NCBI GenBank assembly: GCA_009699025.1
Contig: WLOZ01000025.1
Span: forward strand, 1 to 12,425
Direction: 5' to 3'
Source: Actinomycetota bacterium
GTDB taxonomy: Bacteria > Actinomycetota > Actinomycetes > S36-B12 > CAIYMF01
DNA length: 12,425 bases
Shown here: positions 1 through 5,240 of the stretch, piece by piece
Numbering within the stretch: position 1 is the stretch's first letter
Layout: each line of letters starts with the position of its first letter
Notes under the pieces: model-generated
Databases searched by the model: none
The model's input: only the letters and a program-made list of their open reading frames with translations
What the model was told of the DNA's origin: nothing
Position numbers and translations under genes: made by a program

Positions 1-2
1 CC

Positions 3-743
3 ACGGCGTCGAATGATGTGTCGGTGAATGCGGTGCTGCCTGTGGGGGTGTACGACATCACCACGTCGGTCAGTGAGGGCTGCGAGGGCGACCCGGACAC
101 CACCGGGATCGTCGCGGTGGTGCCGATCGGGCCCGGTGGCGCGGCGCACGCCGACGCGTATGGGGTGCGCTACTTCGACCCCACCACGGGTAAGACGTTC
201 GCTCTGAACATGGAGTGGAAGCGCGAGCTGGTCAAGTCCAAGAACTCGGTCACCGGCCTGTACCAGTACTCGTACGGCTACAACTCGGACTTCATCTGGT
301 CGCAGTACGGCGCGAAGACCTGGCGCATCGTGTCCAAGCCGTTCCCGGGCCAGCTTTCGCTGGACGGTGGCGCTTCCACGGTCAGCACGTGGGGTCTGAC
401 GACCTGCCCAACCGGCATGTACCCGGTGGGCAACGCGTCGATCTGCTCGGCGGTGACCAACACGGTCACTATCCAGAGGTGGGTGCCCAGCGGCTCGAGC
501 GGGTCGTGGCGGAACGTCGGGGCTGCGTTGATGGTGTTCAAGCTCGCCGAGGGGGCGTGGCCCTACCGCTGCGCCACCGTGGCTTGCAAGACGCCGCTGC
601 CTGACCGGATGGCCATCTCGTTCCGGACCATCCCGGGTGCTGCGGCCATCACCTTCCCGGTCGGGTTCCCCACCACCACCGACTGGAGGGCCATCTCCGC
701 CGGCGACATCATTCACAAGGGACCGACCACCATCAGCGCCTGA
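3..743 (+). CDS. C-terminal part of an unrecognised, probably exported protein (5' partial)
   Basis: The reading frame is open from the left edge (first complete codon at 3) to TGA at 741-743, so the true start probably lies outside the window. A GTG at 18 could serve as a start but has no clear ribosome binding site. I do not recognise the family. Counting from that GTG (241 residues), the chain is rich in Gly, Thr, Ser and aromatic residues, has almost no long hydrophobic stretch, and carries five Cys (22, 130, 143, 185, 190), some of which could form disulfides. Trp/Tyr-rich strands around 65-105 and Thr/Pro-rich strands look like a beta-rich extracellular domain. That composition suggests a secreted or surface protein, but the signal peptide would be upstream and is not visible. 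The gene converges on the minus-strand pseudogene, with the hairpin at 758-810 between them. Coding by frame and composition: fairly sure. Function: unknown. Confidence 0.7.
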   Translation, partial: TASNDVSVNAVLPVGVYDITTSVSEGCEGDPDTTGIVAVVPIGPGGAAHADAYGVRYFDPTTGKTFALNMEWKRELVKSKNSVTGLYQYSYGYNSDFIWSQYGAKTWRIVSKPFPGQLSLDGGASTVSTWGLTTCPTGMYPVGNASICSAVTNTVTIQRWVPSGSSGSWRNVGAALMVFKLAEGAWPYRCATVACKTPLPDRMAISFRTIPGAAAITFPVGFPTTTDWRAISAGDIIHKGPTTISA

Positions 744-751
744 CCCCCGCG

Positions 752-810
752 CATCGAGACCCCGCCCCAGCGTCACTTCACGCGTCGTGAAGCAGCACTG
801 GAGCGGGGTC
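752..810. repeat. Palindromic repeat, copy 1; long hairpin between convergent genes
   Basis: Outer arms 758-770 and 798-810 are complementary at 12 of 13 positions (GACCCCGCCCCAG against CTGGAGCGGGGTC). An inner perfect 7-bp stem, 776-782 (CTTCACG) with 786-792 (CGTGAAG), closes on a 3-nt loop, and a short imperfect internal loop separates the two stems. The left part, 752-779, recurs at 1514-1541 with a single mismatch. It lies just after the stop at 743 and overlaps the 3' end of the minus-strand pseudogene, so it could act as a bidirectional terminator. No T-tract follows either arm, so intrinsic termination is uncertain. It resembles a REP-type palindrome more than a simple terminator because it is repeated nearby. 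Confidence 0.7.
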
Positions 811-1516
811 CCGGCGTGCCGAGGGGTTGACGCTGAGGTCGTGCGTGCTCACGCGGCCGCACGCAGGGCGCGCAGGAGGCGCAGCGCACCTTCCACGGCT
901 CGTTCATGAGCTCGTCCCAGGTCCAGCGCACCACGATGTGGCCGAGCTCGCGTAGGCGCTGCTCGCGATGGCGTTCGGCGATCAGCACCCCGCGGCTCTC
1001 GTACTTCATGGCTCCGTCGGCCTCGCCGATCACGCGGGCGTCGCGCCAGAGGAAGTCCACCCGCGCCACGAAGCCCACCTCATCGTGAATCGGCACCTGC
1101 ATCTCCGAAAGCGGAATGTCCCAGCCGACTCGGCGGCACCCTCGGAAGTTGGCGCCGCGCGTGGCGGCGGCTGCTAACTGTTCGCGAGTGCACAGGGGAT
1201 CGCGCAGTGCCGCATCCCCCACGGCGAGGGCATCGGAAAGTGGGCGCGTACGAGCCAGATCAAACCAGGTGCGTGCCGGCGAGGTGACACGTACTCGATC
1301 GTCGTTCACGAGGAGAGGGCCGTCGCGGGGCGGCAGCGCCATTGAGTCGCGCGGCCCCAGCTCCAGGCCGTGCAAGCGCACGCACCTGCGGATGCCGGTC
1401 CAGCCCCCGGCGGGTGCGATGAGCTCGACGCCTCGAGGCGCTGACAGCAGGGGCAGGCCATGAACCAGTGCCGCCGATTCCAGCGGTGTGCCGCCGCGTT
1501 CATCTACACCCTTCAT
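773..1516 (-). pseudogene. Decayed AbiEi-like / DUF559 endonuclease-fold protein
   Basis: The open frame runs from ATG (1514-1516) to TGA (773-775), 247 codons. Residues about 13-130 resemble the middle of the actinobacterial 'type IV TA AbiEi-like antitoxin / DUF559' proteins (SAALVHGLPLL, VTSPARTWFDLAR, DAALRDPL). Residues 139-209 match the DUF559 Vsr-like nuclease fold (RVDFLW, VIGEADGAMKYE, LGHIVVRWTWDELM). Three defects are visible. The usual N-terminal winged-helix segment is absent, with an in-frame stop at 1529-1531 inside the upstream palindrome. About 20-25 residues that normally carry a conserved Glu helix are missing around residue 130. After Arg211 the frame turns into a Cys/Pro/Arg-rich tail, whereas the alternative frame gives a family-like ending (LRLLRALRAAA) and stops at 849-851, which implies one lost base near 882-886. 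D154, E165, D167 and K171 of the nuclease core remain. No AbiEii toxin is adjacent. The family match is fairly sure; the decay is inferred from remembered family architecture. Confidence 0.72.
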
Positions 1517-1578
1517 CGAGACCCCGCCCTAGCGTCACTTCCGGGCATACGAAACCTCTCTGGAGTCGGGTTTCGGTG
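1514..1578. repeat. Palindromic repeat, copy 2 (right arm degraded)
   Basis: Positions 1514-1541 repeat 752-779 in the same orientation, 27 of 28 identical (mismatch at 1530 against 768). The distal arm of copy 1 (CTGGAG then CGGGGTC) has a weaker counterpart at about 1560-1572 (CTGGAGTCGGGTT), so this copy can form only an imperfect stem. The ATG of the pseudogene lies in the first three bases of this repeat, and the repeat places a stop codon in frame just upstream. Confidence 0.65.
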
Positions 1579-1728
1579 AATTGATGGGTGCGTCGGGTGG
1601 GGGTGGGGCTGAGCGGGGGCCTCAGTCAGAGGGGTGTGCGTTGAGGGCGTGTGACGAAGGCGTCCTGGGGCGTTGGAGCGCGATAGGTTCGTGCTTGGGT
1701 GCCCCCGATGCCAAAGAGTCAGCCCGCT
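1542..1728. other. Intergenic region upstream of the rplM promoter
   Basis: I see no convincing gene here. The first part is the decaying arm of palindromic repeat copy 2. At 1595-1619 there is a canonical four-tract G-quadruplex motif on the plus strand. The remainder is G/T-rich without a start codon, ribosome binding site and frame combination that looks coding. The longer minus-strand frames that cross this stretch continue into the antisense of rplM and look like shadows. Confidence 0.6.
1595..1619 (+). other. Predicted G-quadruplex motif
   Basis: Four G-tracts (1595-1597, 1599-1603, 1605-1608, 1615-1619) are separated by loops of 1, 1 and 6 nt, which satisfies the usual G3+N1-7 rule. 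It lies about 110 bp upstream of the rplM -35 box. Whether it folds or affects transcription cannot be told from sequence. Confidence 0.6.
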
Positions 1729-1758
1729 TTGACCCTTCCGGCGCTGGCCGGGTAGTCT
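1729..1758 (+). promoter_or_regulatory. Promoter of rplM-rpsI(-glmM)
   Basis: A -35 box TTGACC (1729-1734) and a -10 box TAGTCT (1753-1758) are separated by 18 bp, close to the primary sigma-factor consensus of actinobacteria (TTGACN, TANNNT). Transcription would begin near 1765, giving a leader of about 94 nt before the GTG of rplM. It is the only strong promoter candidate upstream of this ribosomal protein pair. Confidence 0.75.
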
Positions 1759-1807
1759 GAACACTCGTTGTGCGTTGTGTGATCGGTCCACGGTCCGCGC
1801 GCCATCG

Positions 1808-1830
1808 CCCCGGTCGAACCCGACCGCGGG
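1808..1830 (+). promoter_or_regulatory. Hairpin in the rplM 5' leader
   Basis: A perfect 6-bp stem (1811-1816 CGGTCG with 1821-1826 CGACCG) closes on a 4-nt loop and extends by three C-G pairs (1808-1810 with 1828-1830) past one bulged C at 1827. It lies about 28 nt before the start codon and upstream of the ribosome binding site. It could be a target for translational feedback, but I know of no established actinobacterial leader of this form, so function is an inference. Confidence 0.4.
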
Positions 1831-1844
1831 CACCCACAAGGATC

Positions 1845-1849
1845 GAGGG
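1845..1849 (+). promoter_or_regulatory. Ribosome binding site of rplM
   Basis: GAGGG stands 9 nt before GTG 1859 and supports that start over the in-frame ATG at 1775, which lies within the leader just downstream of the predicted transcription start and would add 28 residues absent from uL13. Confidence 0.6.
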
Positions 1850-1858
1850 CGAAGCACC

Positions 1859-2302
1859 GTGCGCACGTATCAGCCCAAGGCCAGTGACGTTCAGCGTCAG
1901 TGGCACATCATTGATGCCTCTGACATCGTCCTCGGCCGGCTGGCCAGCCAGGTCGCCATCCTGCTGCGTGGGAAGCACAAGCCCACCTTCGCTCCTCACG
2001 TCGACACCGGCGACTTCGTCGTGGTCATCAACGCCGAGAAGGTAGCCCTCACCGGCGCCAAGCTCACCGACAAGATGGACTACCGCCACTCGGGGTACCC
2101 GGGCGGCCTGTCGGCTACGAGCTACGTCGAGCTCCTCGAGACCAACCCCCGTCGTGCTGTTGAGAAGGCCGTCAAGGGAATGCTTCCGCACAACAAACTC
2201 GGCCGCGCCCAGATCAAGAAGCTCAAGGTCTACGCCGGTCCCCTCCACCCCCACGGCGCCCAGAAGCCCGTGCCCTACGAGATTACTCAGGTTGCCCAGT
2301 GA
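1859..2302 (+). CDS. rplM: 50S ribosomal protein L13 (uL13)
   Basis: This encodes uL13, an early-assembly protein of the large ribosomal subunit. From GTG 1859 the product is 147 residues, the usual actinobacterial length, and begins [20 protein letters not shown]. Family hallmarks are present: the DIVLGRLAS segment near the N-terminus, a [10 protein letters not shown] stretch in the middle, the [12 protein letters not shown] motif, and the C-terminal [13 protein letters not shown] segment. The start is set by the GAGGG site at 1845 and by the family N-terminus. The frame is open further upstream to 1775 but that part is leader. The gene is driven by the promoter at 1729-1758. Its TGA (2300-2302) overlaps the GTG of rpsI by 4 bp (GTGA), so the two are translationally coupled. 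Identification is certain. Confidence 0.97.
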   Translation: MRTYQPKASDVQRQWHIIDASDIVLGRLASQVAILLRGKHKPTFAPHVDTGDFVVVINAEKVALTGAKLTDKMDYRHSGYPGGLSATSYVELLETNPRRAVEKAVKGMLPHNKLGRAQIKKLKVYAGPLHPHGAQKPVPYEITQVAQ

Positions 2303-2817
2303 GCAGTGACGTGATGAACGACGACGCCGAACTCGACATCGACGAGGCCGCTGATGGCCTCGACGACGAGCTCACCGACTTTTCCACCGAGACCGTGGCG
2401 GCGCCCGCGGCGCCCCGCGACATCGCGATCATCCCCGCCGGTGCCACCGGCCGCCGTAAGGAGGCCGTGGCGCGAGTTCGCATCGTGCCCGGTACCGGGC
2501 AGTGGACCATCAACGGCCGCACCCTCGACGATTACTTCCCCAACAAGGTGCACCAGCAGCTCGTCAACGAGCCGTTCCGGATCACCGAGCTTGAGGGACG
2601 CTTCGACGTTATCGCGCGCATCCACGGTGGTGGCCCCACGGGCCAGGCCGGCGCGCTGCGCCTCGGCATCGCTCGCTCGCTCAACGACATCGACGCTGAG
2701 GAGCTCCGCCCCGCGCTCAAGAAGGCTGGCTTCCTCACCCGCGACGCCCGTATCAAGGAGCGCAAGAAGTACGGCCTGAAGAAGGCCCGTAAGGCTCCGC
2801 AGTACAGCAAGCGCTGA
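2299..2817 (+). CDS. rpsI: 30S ribosomal protein S9 (uS9)
   Basis: This encodes uS9, whose C-terminal tail reaches the P-site tRNA on the small subunit. The product is 172 residues from GTG 2299. The core starts at about residue 50 ([18 protein letters not shown]), followed by [17 protein letters not shown], a [17 protein letters not shown] segment, [13 protein letters not shown] and the invariant tail [12 protein letters not shown]. The first 45 or so residues form an acidic, low-complexity extension (many Asp/Glu), longer than in Mycobacterium but, from memory, of a type seen in Nocardioidaceae. Other in-frame starts exist at GTG 2311 and ATG 2314; the 4-bp overlap with rplM favours 2299, but the exact start is uncertain by about five codons. 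It is followed 6 bp later by glmM. Confidence 0.96.
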   Translation: MSSDVMNDDAELDIDEAADGLDDELTDFSTETVAAPAAPRDIAIIPAGATGRRKEAVARVRIVPGTGQWTINGRTLDDYFPNKVHQQLVNEPFRITELEGRFDVIARIHGGGPTGQAGALRLGIARSLNDIDAEELRPALKKAGFLTRDARIKERKKYGLKKARKAPQYSKR

Positions 2818-2823
2818 TCGCGG

Positions 2824-4179
2824 ATGGGCAGGCTTTTCGGCACCGATGGGGTGCGAGGTCTGGCCAATCGTGACCTCACGGCTGAGCTCGCGCTCGACCT
2901 CGCGGTGGCTGCGGCTCACATTCTGACCGAGACTCGACACGATGGCGGGGGGACACGTCCCCTCGCCATTGTGGGTCGTGACCCTCGGGCATCGGGGGAG
3001 TTCCTCGAGGCCGCTGTCGTGGCAGGGCTGGCCAGCGCGGGCGTCGACGTACTGCGGGTAGGGGTGCTTCCGACCCCCGCGGTGTCGTGGCTCACGGCGC
3101 AGCACGGTGCCGACATCGGCGTGATGCTCTCGGCCTCGCACAACGCCATGCCCGACAACGGCATCAAGTTCTTCGCGCGCGGCGGCCACAAGCTGGCCGA
3201 CGAGCTTGAGGACCGCATCGAGTCGCGGCTTCGCGAGCCGTGGGATCGTCCCGTCGGGGCAGCGGTGGGCCGCATCAGCGACCTGGTCGACGCCGGCACC
3301 GACTACGTCGCCCACCTCGTCGCGACCCTTCCGAACCGCCTTGACGGCCTGCGCGTGGTGGTTGACTGCGCCAACGGAGCTGCCAGCCGGGTGGGGCCGG
3401 AGGCCTACCGCCTCGCCGGTGCCGACGTCATCGAGATTCACTCAAGCCCCGACGGCCTCAACATCAATGAGGGCTGCGGCTCCACCCACCTAGGCGATCT
3501 CCAGGCCGCGGTGGTGGCGCATGGCGCTGATGTGGGTGTGGCGCACGACGGCGATGCCGATCGTTTCCTCGCCGTCGACTCCAACGGGTCGGTGGTCGAC
3601 GGCGATCAAATCCTCGCACTCCTTGCGCTCGCTCTGCGCGACCGCGGCGAGCTGGTGAGCGACACCGTGGTCACCACTGTGATGGCCAACCTCGGCTTCA
3701 TGCGAGCGATGAGCACCGCGGGCATTGGGGTAGTCGAGACCGCGGTGGGCGATCGATACGTTCTTGAGGCCATGCGCGCGGGCGGGTTTATTCTCGGCGG
3801 CGAGCAGAGCGGCCACATCATTATGTCCGAGCACGCCACCACCGGTGATGGCACGCTCACCGCCTTGCACACGCTGGCCCGCGTCGCCGAGCTTGGCCAC
3901 CCGCTCCACGAGGTGGCGTCGGTAATGGCCCACGTGCCCCAGGTGCTCATCAACGTGCCCAACGTCGACAAGGCGCGGGTTGATGCTGACGATGCCGTTC
4001 AGTCGGCGGTGCGCGCTGCTGAGGCTGAACTCGGCGACGACGGGCGCGTGCTGCTGCGACCGAGCGGCACCGAGCCGCTGGTGCGGGTGATGGTCGAGGC
4101 CGTCGATGCCCAGCAGGCGCAGTCGGTGGCCGAGTCGTTGGCGGCCGTCGTGGCAGCCTCGCTACCGCTGAACCGCTGA
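2824..4179 (+). CDS. glmM: Phosphoglucosamine mutase
   Basis: GlmM interconverts glucosamine-6-phosphate and glucosamine-1-phosphate in the cytoplasm on the way to UDP-GlcNAc for peptidoglycan. The product is 451 residues, normal for the family. It starts [12 protein letters not shown], the typical N-terminus. The phosphoserine loop is SASHN at 103-107, with Ser105 as the phosphate carrier. The Mg-binding loop is DGDADR at 242-247. The sugar-binding GGEQSGH segment follows, and the C-terminal phosphate-binding loop [11 protein letters not shown] starts at 412. All catalytic elements are intact. It begins 6 bp after rpsI without a clear Shine-Dalgarno sequence, so it probably depends on read-through and coupling from the ribosomal genes. 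Its stop codon lies inside a 15-bp tandem duplication. Its partner enzyme gene, glmS, lies just beyond the intervening minus-strand gene. Confidence 0.97.
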   Translation: MGRLFGTDGVRGLANRDLTAELALDLAVAAAHILTETRHDGGGTRPLAIVGRDPRASGEFLEAAVVAGLASAGVDVLRVGVLPTPAVSWLTAQHGADIGVMLSASHNAMPDNGIKFFARGGHKLADELEDRIESRLREPWDRPVGAAVGRISDLVDAGTDYVAHLVATLPNRLDGLRVVVDCANGAASRVGPEAYRLAGADVIEIHSSPDGLNINEGCGSTHLGDLQAAVVAHGADVGVAHDGDADRFLAVDSNGSVVDGDQILALLALALRDRGELVSDTVVTTVMANLGFMRAMSTAGIGVVETAVGDRYVLEAMRAGGFILGGEQSGHIIMSEHATTGDGTLTALHTLARVAELGHPLHEVASVMAHVPQVLINVPNVDKARVDADDAVQSAVRAAEAELGDDGRVLLRPSGTEPLVRVMVEAVDAQQAQSVAESLAAVVAASLPLNR

Positions 4180-4205
4180 ACCCTGGGCCTCTGAACCCTG
4201 GGCCT
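4176..4205. repeat. Perfect 15-bp tandem duplication across the glmM stop
   Basis: The unit CTGAACCCTGGGCCT occurs at 4176-4190 and again at 4191-4205 without mismatch. The first copy contains the glmM stop (4177-4179). The second copy ends inside the stop codon of the opposing DUF389 gene (4204-4206). The duplication therefore fills almost the whole 24-bp convergent gap. A recent slippage or duplication event is likely; no terminator is evident here. Confidence 0.85.
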
Positions 4206-5175
4206 ACGAAGCGATGGTGCCCGCGCGCCCCGCGCGGAGCAGGACGCGCAGACGGTCGTTGGCTCGCGACGTCAGTCGACGCTGAATCAGCAGGGTGAGT
4301 CCGGCTGCCACCTGAATCGCGACGATGTTCACCAGTAGTTGCTGCATCGAGCCGATCACCTCGTCGGGAATTCGGTACACCAGTGCCACGGCGACGTTGG
4401 CGGCTGCCGGAATGGTGGTGACCGAGATGAACACCCCAATGAGCGCGCCAGACTTGGCGGTGGTCAGTGAGATCATGCCGACAACACCCGCGATCATCGC
4501 AATGATCACCGAGGGCCATCCCACCTCGTAGATAAACGCGGTTTGCGGCCTCAGCCCGAGGACGGCCTGGCTCTGGTAAATGCCCGTGAGGTGCAGGAAG
4601 CCTGCTAGTAACGCGGTGGCGGCGATGCCCGTAAGGAAGCCGACGATGAGGGTAAAGAAGGCGGAGCGTGCCACGGTCCACCGACGACTGGCAATTCCGA
4701 CCGCGGTAGCGGCGGTGGGTCCGAAGTCGGGTCCGACCACCATGGCGGCCACGATCAGAATCACCGAGTCGGAGAGCACGCCGATTCCGGCAATCATGGT
4801 GGCGGCCATCATCAGGATCAGGTAGGTCCCGCTCATGGACGCGTCCTCGCTGGTGCGGTTGCTCACCTCCTCCCAAATCACGGCGTCGATGGGCGAGCCG
4901 GGCACGTGAGCCTCGGTGGTCGTGGCAGCGTTCGACAGCACCAGTCGAGGCTCGACCACCGTGAGAGTGCCTTGCTCAGCAACGCCGAGTGAGCGGAGCC
5001 GCCCAATCACGTCGTCGCCGGCCTCGCGCACGACACCGACCGAAATCGTGTCGCCGACTGGAATCAGGCTGGAGCCCCGCATGAGCGCGATGGTGACGAC
5101 ACCGGGATGCTCGTCGAGCATCGCGGTGATGTCGCTGGTCAAGTGGCTGGGGGCGACGATTCGTATCTCAAGCAC
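4204..5175 (-). CDS. DUF389 family integral membrane protein
   Basis: From GTG 5175 the product has 323 residues. The first 100 or so form a soluble alpha/beta domain (VLEIRIVAPS, then GVVTIALMRG and VSVG-like strands). About six membrane segments follow, near 115-132, 137-160, 171-197, 218-237, 243-265 and 277-298. The GPDFGP motif (148-153) at the end of the second hydrophobic block and the overall layout match the DUF389 (TIGR00341-type) family, whose function is not established. The frame is open upstream to an ATG at 5241, but that extension would overlap the glmS start and is unlike the family N-terminus. The gene converges on glmM (24-bp gap) and diverges from glmS (64-bp gap), so it sits as a minus-strand insert between two consecutive amino-sugar enzymes. 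A perfect 14-bp palindrome abuts its start codon. Family assignment is good; role unknown. Confidence 0.88.
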   Translation of the reverse strand: MLEIRIVAPSHLTSDITAMLDEHPGVVTIALMRGSSLIPVGDTISVGVVREAGDDVIGRLRSLGVAEQGTLTVVEPRLVLSNAATTTEAHVPGSPIDAVIWEEVSNRTSEDASMSGTYLILMMAATMIAGIGVLSDSVILIVAAMVVGPDFGPTAATAVGIASRRWTVARSAFFTLIVGFLTGIAATALLAGFLHLTGIYQSQAVLGLRPQTAFIYEVGWPSVIIAMIAGVVGMISLTTAKSGALIGVFISVTTIPAAANVAVALVYRIPDEVIGSMQQLLVNIVAIQVAAGLTLLIQRRLTSRANDRLRVLLRAGRAGTIAS

Positions 5176-5189
5176 GGCACCATGGTGCC
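5176..5189. promoter_or_regulatory. Perfect 14-bp palindrome between DUF389 and glmS
   Basis: GGCACCATGGTGCC is a perfect inverted repeat directly upstream of the DUF389 GTG. Its half-site GGTGCCC (5184-5190) recurs at 5200-5206, 16 bp further on, in the spacer toward glmS. This arrangement could be an operator for a regulator of either divergent gene. There is no direct evidence for a binding protein. Confidence 0.35.
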
Positions 5190-5227
5190 CTATCCGGTGG
5201 GTGCCCGGAAGCAGACCTACCGGGCAG

Positions 5228-5240
5228 TATCCTGATCGCA
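5228..5240 (+). promoter_or_regulatory. Putative -10 box for leaderless glmS transcript
   Basis: TATCCT (5228-5233) fits the actinobacterial TANNNT -10 consensus and ends 6 nt before the ATG of glmS at 5240. There is no Shine-Dalgarno sequence in front of that ATG. Together these suggest that transcription begins at or next to the A of the start codon. No good -35 box is visible at the expected distance (about 5205-5210), so strength is uncertain. Confidence 0.5.

Noticed and set aside
773..1516. Active AbiE-type toxin-antitoxin or defence system
   Set aside because: No AbiEii nucleotidyltransferase toxin is adjacent, and the antitoxin-like gene lacks its DNA-binding N-terminus and is frameshifted.
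752..1578. Insertion sequence or composite transposon
   Set aside because: The flanking repeats are direct copies of a palindrome, there is no transposase, and the enclosed gene is not a mobility gene; REP-type spread is a better fit.
1622..2254. Long minus-strand open frame opposite rplM
   Set aside because: It is the shadow of rplM and its leader; composition is not protein-like.
2287..3441. 384-codon minus-strand frame opposite rpsI and glmM
   Set aside because: Antisense shadow of two certain genes in high-G+C DNA; no recognisable domain.
4916..5239. N-terminal extension of the glmS frame by 108 codons
   Set aside because: GlmS needs Cys directly after the initiator Met; the upstream part is antisense to the DUF389 gene.
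5176..5239. glmS ribozyme
   Set aside because: The space upstream of glmS is only 64 bp and shows no ribozyme-like core; that ribozyme is typical of Firmicutes.
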